From NCBI GenBank assembly GCA_964606695.1, contig CAZSHG010000031.1, forward strand, positions 1-31,614: a DNA stretch of 31,614 bases, written 5' to 3'. Each line of letters starts with the position of its first letter. Within the stretch, counting starts at the first letter, position 1. The stretch is from CAZSHG01 sp964606695 [NCBI: uncultured bacterium]. GTDB lineage: Bacteria; UBP14; UBA6098. The notes under the pieces were generated by a model, which worked only from the letters and a program-made list of their open reading frames with translations, was not told where the DNA came from and did no database searches. Position numbers and translations under genes: made by a program. Shown piece by piece: positions 22,239 to 29,115 of this stretch.

Positions 22239-22869
22239 CGTATCCCAGGACTTCTTTTAACATTTCCGCGAGTTTTCTTCTGGCATAGTAAAGCCTGCTC
22301 ATTACCGTGCCGATAGGTATATCAAGCAATTCCGCTACCTCAGCGTAACTCCTCGATTCAAAATGGACGAGCACCACTATTTCTCTGTGTTCCAGAGAAA
22401 GAAATTCAATTGCGCGCCAAACAGCGTTTTTAACCTCTCTATCCACAACCAGGCTCTCCGGCTCCAGGATTGTTCCCTCTATCTGTGGCATATTCTCGTC
22501 CTCGATTCTCGAAGGAACGACCCTTTTCTCGACCGACCGATGACGAAGCGCGTTTTTACAAAGGTTAGTGAGAATCCGATGGAACCAGGGGTAAAATGGT
22601 TTCCCCTCGACAAACCGTGGCATAGCCTCGAATGCGGCAACCCAGGCGTCCTGAGTGAGGTCGTGAGCCAATTCCCTATCCCCGACCATACCCAGGGCAG
22701 TGAAGAATGTTCGTCTTTTATGTCTATCGACCAATTCATCGAAGGCTGTCAGATCGTTACGTTTAATTCTCGCTATCAAATCGGCGTCATCGGATATTTC
22801 CTTTGGTTTACCGATTGCCGTTTTGCTATTCACACCAACAGGAATAATATTCGAAAAAAAACCTAACAT
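22231..22869 (-). CDS. ECF (RpoE-like) sigma factor
   Basis: 212 aa. Region 2 spans about 30-110 (ARIKRNDLTAFDELVDRH, HDLTQDAWVAAFEAMPRF, PWFHRILTNLCKNALR) and region 4 about 150-205 (FLSLEHREIVVLVHFES, YAEVAELLDIPIGTVMSRLY). No sigma region 1 or 3, as in the ECF class. About 20 residues precede the usual beginning, so the real start could lie downstream, though none is clearly better. It redirects RNA polymerase when released by the anti-sigma factor. A TATAAT (22898-22903) lies in the tail of the cold-shock gene terminator with no good -35, so the promoter of this operon is unclear. Confidence 0.92.
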   Translation of the reverse strand: MLGFFSNIIPVGVNSKTAIGKPKEISDDADLIARIKRNDLTAFDELVDRHKRRTFFTALGMVGDRELAHDLTQDAWVAAFEAMPRFVEGKPFYPWFHRILTNLCKNALRHRSVEKRVVPSRIEDENMPQIEGTILEPESLVVDREVKNAVWRAIEFLSLEHREIVVLVHFESRSYAEVAELLDIPIGTVMSRLYYARRKLAEMLKEVLGYDD

Positions 22870-22902
22870 CGATGAATTGTTATTCTCTTTTCGGTTTATT
22901 AT

Positions 22903-22932
22903 AAAAAAAGCCCCCCATCAGGAGGGCTTTTT
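22903..22932 (-). terminator. Intrinsic terminator of the cold-shock gene
   Basis: On the minus strand AAAAAGCCCTCC pairs with GGGGGGCTTTTT (22905-22932, one mismatch, loop TGAT), followed by a run of seven T. It separates the cold-shock gene from the sigma operon on the same strand. Confidence 0.85.
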
Positions 22933-22948
22933 GGAAATTCTCTTAGGC

Positions 22949-23161
22949 CTATTGGCCCAGTCTGCGAACATTTATAGCTTTAAAGCCTTTAGGGCTTTCG
23001 ATCAATTCGAATTCAACCTCCTCGCCGGGAGTAAGGGTTCTGAATCCCTCCCCTACGACGTCCGAGTAATGAACGAAAATATCCTTCTCGGACACATCCG
23101 GGGCTGTAATAAACCCATAACCCTTTTTCTCATCGAACCTTTTAACAACACCTTTAGCCAT
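22949..23161 (-). CDS. cspA: Cold-shock domain protein
   Basis: 70 aa, a single OB-fold cold-shock domain that binds single-stranded RNA and DNA in the cytoplasm. RNP1 (KGYGFI) and RNP2 (IFVHYSDV) are intact, with the usual start MAKGVVKRFDEKKG and end KAINVRRL. An excellent AGGAGGT site stands before the ATG, and a terminator follows. Which csp paralogue it is, and whether it is cold induced, cannot be told. The leader is short, unlike the long leader of Escherichia coli cspA. Confidence 0.95.
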   Translation of the reverse strand: MAKGVVKRFDEKKGYGFITAPDVSEKDIFVHYSDVVGEGFRTLTPGEEVEFELIESPKGFKAINVRRLGQ

Positions 23162-23197
23162 TTAGAACCTCCTGTCGCCCGATCAATGGAATTAACC

Positions 23198-23225
23198 ATA
23201 ATCGGCATGATAAAACTAACGTCAA
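23198..23225 (-). promoter_or_regulatory. Candidate promoter of the cold-shock gene
   Basis: Minus-strand TTGACG (23220-23225), a 16-nt spacer and GATTAT (23198-23203). A second TTGACA at 23251-23256 has no good -10 partner. Confidence 0.4.
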
Positions 23226-23298
23226 TTCAAGATACCCAACCTCGTATTCCTGTCAAGCTATTTCCTATCCTTTCAATTGAGTTTACCCCGAATTCTAT

Positions 23299-26145
23299 TT
23301 ATTTAGTAATTCTTTCTTCAAATTGAATCACAACTCTTCTATTAATCGACCGTCCTTCGGGGAAAGCGTTATTGCCCAGTAGCACCTTCTCGAACTCGCC
23401 CTTTCTGTATCTTTCCACTTCATAAGGATCGTCATCGGCGACGCCTTGTTTGATAAGAGTTGCATTGTGTGCAGACAACCACCTGTCCAGAGCTACGTCG
23501 TTGTCCGCACCGATTATATATCTGAGATACCTTCTGAAATTCCGTTCTTCTTTGGCGGCTCTTTCCTGACTCAGGACGGTGTTTCTCCTGTCGGTTCCGA
23601 TTGGATCGGTGTGCCCGATAATCCTGATGATGAGTTCGCTATTTGGATTCACGGCCGCTTCTTTGACTTTCCGCGCCATAGATTCGAGTCTCGATTCGAG
23701 ATAACGGCTGGTCGATGTAACCTCGTCGAAAGCGAATTGGACTATAATCGCGCTTTCCTTTCTTTTTTCGAGATCGGTTACGACGATTTTCATCTCGTCC
23801 GAGGAAAATCTCGATATACCCTCCGCCGCATCGACCGTCATTAAATCTACATGATAGGATTTCCGTGGATCTACCAGGTTTCCGTCGTCGTCCTTCCAGT
23901 CCCAGTAAAGGACTTCCGGTGGCACGCCTTCGTCTTCCGCCAGGACGTTGATCCGTTTTCCATCTGAATCGACTATTACAACCTTATATTCGTTGACCCA
24001 TCCCGATGCGATACTAATCTGAACCTTATTCTCCTTCATATCTTCCGGTATTTCGTAGTCCTTTGCGGCTAGAGCGTTCTCTACCGGTCGATATATCAAG
24101 CTCTCTCCTGTAACAAACAGCTTCACGTCGGTTTGTTCCTTCTCGCCTCTATCGACTATAACCGGGAAACGAGTCTCGTCGATAGGACATGTAATCTCCT
24201 CAAGGATGTAAGTCCGCAATTCGCTCAAAAGGTCATATACTTCGCCGAAATCGTGTTCACTCGAGGTATAACCCTCCAGAACCATGGTTATATCTGGATT
24301 TTCTTCCAGGAATATATTCGCCTCGCACGCGAACATGGAAAGCGAATCGAGGGTGGACGCATTAACTTCGAGGTCTCGCCTTTCGAAATCTATCGTAATA
24401 ATCGGCCCGCGGTAATCTCGCACCCAGGAGGTCATTTCCACACGGCGGTTTTCCTGCTGAACCCATAGTTTGTCCTGGACGGATTCATACTCCGACCCAG
24501 TTCCCGCTCGAACAGATGTTGGGTCGTAATTATCCTCGATAATTTTTATAGATTCTTCCGAAACACCGAGTTCGCGAAGGCGGTCGGCAATCTCACCGGC
24601 ACGTTTGAGATGGAGTTCGCTTTCTCGCCAATCCTCCGGGTCGCTCTCTATATCTACGAATCCATATAAGCCCAGGACTATATCCGGATTTCTTTTCATC
24701 CTATCCGCAATAACCTGTAGCACTGGATAGAATCTCGGGCTAAGTTCGGCGCTACCTTCCTCAAAGAATATTATTGGGACGAGAGGTTCTTCCTCCTGAA
24801 TATAAGTCAGCTCGTTTATTTGAAGATTTGAGTATTCGACGCTGATCTCGGCCTCGATATCCCCTGCTATATAATAAGGTAAAACAAGTCGGTTATTATC
24901 CTCATGTAGTTCCGCGATATTCCCACCGCCAGAACTATCTATCTCTGCGATAATAATCAGATTGCTTACACCGCCCTGGGAGGGCGTCATAGACCAATTC
25001 ACAGTTGTGCTCCCGCCGGATGGAAGGCTATCGATTAAGATTGGAGCTGATATAAGCGTCGTTTCCGGTCGAGTTCGATACGCTGAAACGTAGAATGAAC
25101 CTGCGCCAGCAGTTCCAATATTCATTATTTCCGTTTGGAAAAAAGAAACTTCGTCGAGGGGAAATACGAGTGTATCTCTCTGCCCCTTCAGCTTTTTTAC
25201 AACCAAGTCTATCCACGGGACGGGTTCCGGTTCTGTTTCCTTCCGGGGGATATTGGCCGTTATACCTATAGAATGGGTAGTAACGCCGGCATTAGACAGT
25301 GCGCCGTCGGGATAGCTGAGGGCATAATCGAATGACACCGGAACCGATATCGAACCGTTTATTCCCAGGCCGAATGTGAAATTGCCTTCTCGATAGCCGG
25401 TTCTCAATCCGAATAATCCGTCGAAGAATCTAAATTCCGCACCCACGGCGCCCTGCAGGCCTTCGGTTTCGTCCCAGCTTCCCTGGATAGCGGGAGTAAA
25501 CCAATCCCACGGAGAATAGGCCGTGCCGAGTGAAATCCGCATGGGTTCCACATGACCCTCGCCGCCTTCCCTGGAAAGTGAAATATTCGGTTTTAGGAGG
25601 TTTGCGGCAGACAACCCAAAGGCGAGTTTTCGGTATTCGTATTTCGCGCCTATATCCAATCCGAAACCGTCGCTGGCTTCGCCGAATTCGTTAAACAAGG
25701 GATCGTCCTCGAAACGGTAGGATTGCGACAGATCGTATTGGTTGCGAATCCATCGTCCAAAGAGGCCTAAAGAAAGGGAATTATGATTACCAAATATTAT
25801 CGGATATGCGTATCCCAGACCCAACCCGAAACTGCTTTGCAATCCAAGACCGAACTGCCTGAATTCCAGCCCAAAAACCCCCGCCTTGTATCGTGGAGTC
25901 GTATATCCTAACCTCGAAGAATACAGGGCGTCGCCGGGAAGCCCCAACCAATACCGGGTTGCGTGCGCGGATATTATATGCGAGTTGCCGTTGGCGGAGA
26001 TTACGGCCGGATTTCCGCCGGGACCGTCGGTAGATAGATCCGAAATCGAATATACTCCACCGAGGGCATCATAACGAGGCCCCGCGCAAATTGCCCCGCA
26101 AAGGCAAATCAGGAAGCTAATATATAGGAGATTCCTGAAAACGAC
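23299..26145 (-). CDS. PorV/PorP-like barrel fused to CARDB-like and three OmpA-like domains (copy 2)
   Basis: About 948 aa if it begins near 26145. The first ATG/GTG/TTG in frame is a TTG at 25947, but the open frame upstream encodes a signal peptide (VVFRNLLYISFLICLCGAICA) and the conserved first barrel strand with GGNPAVISANG, so translation must begin near 26145, where a GGGGAG site precedes ATA-GTC-GTT. No canonical start codon exists there. Domains in order: barrel (to about 300), CARDB-like Ig domain (about 310-420), OmpA-like 1 (keeps the Asp and Arg positions), OmpA-like 2 (degenerate), FlgD-like Ig segment (VLYWDWKDDDGNLVDP), and a canonical OmpA domain at the end (GHTD, 844-847). 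It should sit in the outer membrane and hold peptidoglycan. It follows its paralogue directly. Confidence 0.82.
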   Translation of the reverse strand, partial: VVFRNLLYISFLICLCGAICAGPRYDALGGVYSISDLSTDGPGGNPAVISANGNSHIISAHATRYWLGLPGDALYSSRLGYTTPRYKAGVFGLEFRQFGLGLQSSFGLGLGYAYPIIFGNHNSLSLGLFGRWIRNQYDLSQSYRFEDDPLFNEFGEASDGFGLDIGAKYEYRKLAFGLSAANLLKPNISLSREGGEGHVEPMRISLGTAYSPWDWFTPAIQGSWDETEGLQGAVGAEFRFFDGLFGLRTGYREGNFTFGLGINGSISVPVSFDYALSYPDGALSNAGVTTHSIGITANIPRKETEPEPVPWIDLVVKKLKGQRDTLVFPLDEVSFFQTEIMNIGTAGAGSFYVSAYRTRPETTLISAPILIDSLPSGGSTTVNWSMTPSQGGVSNLIIIAEIDSSGGGNIAELHEDNNRLVLPYYIAGDIEAEISVEYSNLQINELTYIQEEEPLVPIIFFEEGSAELSPRFYPVLQVIADRMKRNPDIVLGLYGFVDIESDPEDWRESELHLKRAGEIADRLRELGVSEESIKIIEDNYDPTSVRAGTGSEYESVQDKLWVQQENRRVEMTSWVRDYRGPIITIDFERRDLEVNASTLDSLSMFACEANIFLEENPDITMVLEGYTSSEHDFGEVYDLLSELRTYILEEITCPIDETRFPVIVDRGEKEQTDVKLFVTGESLIYRPVENALAAKDYEIPEDMKENKVQISIASGWVNEYKVVIVDSDGKRINVLAEDEGVPPEVLYWDWKDDDGNLVDPRKSYHVDLMTVDAAEGISRFSSDEMKIVVTDLEKRKESAIIVQFAFDEVTSTSRYLESRLESMARKVKEAAVNPNSELIIRIIGHTDPIGTDRRNTVLSQERAAKEERNFRRYLRYIIGADNDVALDRWLSAHNATLIKQGVADDDPYEVERYRKGEFEKVLLGNNAFPEGRSINRRVVIQFEERITK

Positions 26146-26153
26146 TATCTCCC

Positions 26154-29057
26154 CTAATCGGTTATTGTCATAATTTCCAGAACGACTCGTCTGTTGACCA
26201 ATCTGCCTTCCGGAAATTCATTATTACCAATAAGTTCCTTGTGCCAATACCCTTCCCTGAAACGGCTTATTACCATAGGCTCTCTATAACTTCTGCCTTC
26301 GTAGGAAAGTTTGACTCGATGGTCTCCAAGCCATTTCAGAACCTGTTCTTCGGTTTCGAGATCGAGTATAGTCATCAATCCGTGGAGAAGAGTGTGATAT
26401 TCCTTTTCTGCCCTTTCCCACGATAATTCTCTATTTCGCTTATCCGAGCCTACAATGTCGGTATGACCTATAACTGTAGCTTCTATACGGGCGTTGGGGC
26501 CAAGATATTTTACCCTATCGAGGAGGTTTTGCGCGAGGTTTTCCACGCGCGCTTCGAGATATTCCGATGTGGCCAGAGATTTTCCGAAATTGAAGTTAAT
26601 AAGGAATAGTTCCTTCCGTTCTTCTTGCTCGTCCACTTTTATATCTATCGGGTTGGACATATTCGATACCGTTTGCCCGAATTCGTCCCGGACGAAAACC
26701 TCGGCGAAATATGTTTTTTCGGGATCGGGGGCCTGTCCGCGATCTCCAAACCAATTCCAGGCTACGGTTCTCGGAGGTCTTCCCTCGCCGGCATGGACAA
26801 CCGCGAAGGGTTGATCGCTACCCTCTTCGCGGATCGCAACGGCGTGGCTATCGATTTGCGTTTCCGAAATAATCGTATCGATCGTTATATCGGTCATTCC
26901 GAGATCGCCGAATTCGAGTGATTCGCCGGACAGGCTCGTGCCATGCGGACGGAATATAATGGCGTCACCGGTAATATAGGTCTCGACACGCGGTTTCTCC
27001 TCGTCACCTTCGGAACAAAGAACGAGCATCCTTCTCATCATCCAATCCGGAACCCAATCCAGAGCCATATCCCGGAAATTGACCGCACGTAGATAGGCGG
27101 TGCCACGGTTTTCTTTCTCATCTGCGGCGGTAAAGCCCTCGAATATAACGTATAAATCGCTATTCTCCATGAACAGAGGGATAACCTCTTTAATTTTGCT
27201 TTCCAGGTTCTCTCTGGCTTCCCTCGAAGGTCGGTATTCGTCGGGTTCATAGTAGTATGTTCCCAGTTGGGTCGGCACCTCGAGTTTCACTTCCATTTCT
27301 ACGACTCTATTTTCTTCCTGGATCAACTCGACGTCCTTGGGCAAAACGTCTTTGATCTGCTCTGACGAGCTATCGTAGCCTTCTCTAACGACACTTATCT
27401 GGTCGGCATCAGCTCCCCTCGATACAAGTTCTTTTTTAACGGCGTTCGATCTATTGATTGCAAGGGCGTCCTCTGTCGCAGATTCGGTGCTCTTGTCGTA
27501 ATATCCATATAATTCGATAGTCGCACCGGGATTTCCACTCAATCTTGTAGCAATGACGTTCAGAACGTTATCGAACCTTTCGATATCCACGGTCGAGGAG
27601 TTCTCCCCGAAATGTATAGCGGGTATCATCGGGATCTCTTCCCGGATTTTGGATACCGTCGATATAAGTAATTCGTCTCTGGAAGTTCTCACGGTGCCTG
27701 TCTCCGGCGGATTAAAGACCGCTAACCGTTTTGTCCCGGTGTTATTATCGTAGTCCGTTTCCATAATCTTATGTTGTAGCGCGGGGATTTTGTCGCCCTT
27801 ATCGTTCGCCGCTACGAATATATCATAATAACCGTTTTCTGGGGGAACAAAACTGAATTCGATTTCTTCGCTCGAGCCTGAGGGCATCTTCTCGATTTCC
27901 CTTTGACCTATAAGATACGCTTCACCGTCCATGACATAATATACGGTAACCGGGACGTCCTTCGCGTCCATTTCTCCGATATTGGATACTTTTGCATATA
28001 TCGTGGCTTCGTCGCCGCTGGAAACGAGTTCAGCCGACGTCTGGACACTTCCGTCCTCAACGATAAAATCGGTGATAACTTTGAAAGGTTTAGCCATGCC
28101 GACTTCAAAGGAAACCTTATGCGTCTGGCCGATTTCTAAAGGCGTTTCGAGAGGAAATTGCAGAGCGTAATCGACGCCGATGTCCCACTTGCCGCGCGTC
28201 CTGAAAGATAATCCCATAGTCAGGAAATCACTGCTCAGTCCGGTTCTCGCGCCGATCATGTCGTTGACAAACCATGATTCCGCGCCTACCGAATAGGTCA
28301 GTTCATCGCTTATCGTCTTATTTGAAGTAAGGGGGATTTCTATTTCTATTGCCGGAATAACGTAGTTACGGACGTTATACGATACACCTCCGCGAATAGT
28401 CCTCGGATAAGTCCCCGACTCTACGCCGCCACGAATAGAAATATCTGGTTCGAGTAGATTATATCCTCCCAGAGCGACGGAAGCCTTCCCGATCTCCGCC
28501 AGTAGATTCGCATCACCGCTATATGCTATTGTATTATAGCCATTCGCAAAAAGCGGATCGTTTGGATCGAAATCCTCCGAAAAATTGTTCTGGTTATAGG
28601 CGACGCGATAAAGATTTGCATTTAGCGCAAGCGATAGACTGACCGGCATAGAATTGCCCGTCTTCTTTTTCTTCCGCCATAACTCCGAACCCACGGCGAT
28701 AGTGGTCTTCTGCTGGGAATATATCTCGTGAGAAAAATAGCTGACGCCGAGTCCATAAAACATCCTACCCCACGTATAGGGTGAGAAGAAGAGCGAACCC
28801 TCGTTCATTCCGGGTATGTCTGCACCCGTATAATAGCGAGTATAGCTTCCGATAAGTTGTGTTCTTCCCAATCGGACTAATCCCGCGGAATTAGCCGATA
28901 TCGAATTGGCGTCGTCGCCAAGACCGGAATAAGCTCCCGCCATACCGGCGGATCTTGCGCCCTGTTGAACGAGATATTCCTGTGCCATCAACGGTAGCGA
29001 CAGAAGAAGCGCAACTAACAATATTAGTATCGTATTTTTGTTCCCTGAAAGCGGCAT
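26154..29057 (-). CDS. PorV/PorP-like barrel fused to CARDB-like and three OmpA-like domains (copy 1)
   Basis: 967 aa from the ATG at 29057, chosen because AAAGGAG stands 5 nt before it and a signal peptide follows at once (NTILILLVALLLSLPLMAQ); a longer TTG frame from 29126 overlaps the upstream gene. Residues about 27-330 form a barrel with the GARSAGMAGAYSGLGDDANSI start of PorV/PorP/UPF0164-type proteins. A CARDB-like domain (about 330-450), OmpA-like 1 (YGYYDKSTE, with the Asp and Arg kept), a degenerate OmpA-like 2, a FlgD-like Ig stretch (VAWNWFGDRGQAPDPEKTY) and a canonical OmpA domain (GHTD, 864-867; Arg in SWERA) follow. It probably links an outer-membrane barrel to peptidoglycan. 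It lies 58 nt after the adhesin-like gene and 8 nt before its paralogue. Confidence 0.88.
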   Translation of the reverse strand: MPLSGNKNTILILLVALLLSLPLMAQEYLVQQGARSAGMAGAYSGLGDDANSISANSAGLVRLGRTQLIGSYTRYYTGADIPGMNEGSLFFSPYTWGRMFYGLGVSYFSHEIYSQQKTTIAVGSELWRKKKKTGNSMPVSLSLALNANLYRVAYNQNNFSEDFDPNDPLFANGYNTIAYSGDANLLAEIGKASVALGGYNLLEPDISIRGGVESGTYPRTIRGGVSYNVRNYVIPAIEIEIPLTSNKTISDELTYSVGAESWFVNDMIGARTGLSSDFLTMGLSFRTRGKWDIGVDYALQFPLETPLEIGQTHKVSFEVGMAKPFKVITDFIVEDGSVQTSAELVSSGDEATIYAKVSNIGEMDAKDVPVTVYYVMDGEAYLIGQREIEKMPSGSSEEIEFSFVPPENGYYDIFVAANDKGDKIPALQHKIMETDYDNNTGTKRLAVFNPPETGTVRTSRDELLISTVSKIREEIPMIPAIHFGENSSTVDIERFDNVLNVIATRLSGNPGATIELYGYYDKSTESATEDALAINRSNAVKKELVSRGADADQISVVREGYDSSSEQIKDVLPKDVELIQEENRVVEMEVKLEVPTQLGTYYYEPDEYRPSREARENLESKIKEVIPLFMENSDLYVIFEGFTAADEKENRGTAYLRAVNFRDMALDWVPDWMMRRMLVLCSEGDEEKPRVETYITGDAIIFRPHGTSLSGESLEFGDLGMTDITIDTIISETQIDSHAVAIREEGSDQPFAVVHAGEGRPPRTVAWNWFGDRGQAPDPEKTYFAEVFVRDEFGQTVSNMSNPIDIKVDEQEERKELFLINFNFGKSLATSEYLEARVENLAQNLLDRVKYLGPNARIEATVIGHTDIVGSDKRNRELSWERAEKEYHTLLHGLMTILDLETEEQVLKWLGDHRVKLSYEGRSYREPMVISRFREGYWHKELIGNNEFPEGRLVNRRVVLEIMTITD

Positions 29058-29062
29058 AACCG

Positions 29063-29069
29063 CTCCTTT
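29063..29069 (-). promoter_or_regulatory. Ribosome binding site fixing the start of barrel-OmpA copy 1
   Basis: AAAGGAG on the minus strand, 5 nt before the ATG at 29057. It rules out the longer frame that begins at a TTG inside the preceding gene. Confidence 0.75.
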
Positions 29070-29115
29070 CGAAACTTTCCGGGTGGAAATTTCAAATAGC
29101 ACTTTATTTTCTTTT

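Noticed and set aside
22898-22903. TATAAT in the terminator tail as promoter of the sigma operon
   Set aside because: The correctly spaced -35 would be CCCTCC within the terminator stem; no clear ECF-type promoter was found either, so the promoter is left unassigned.
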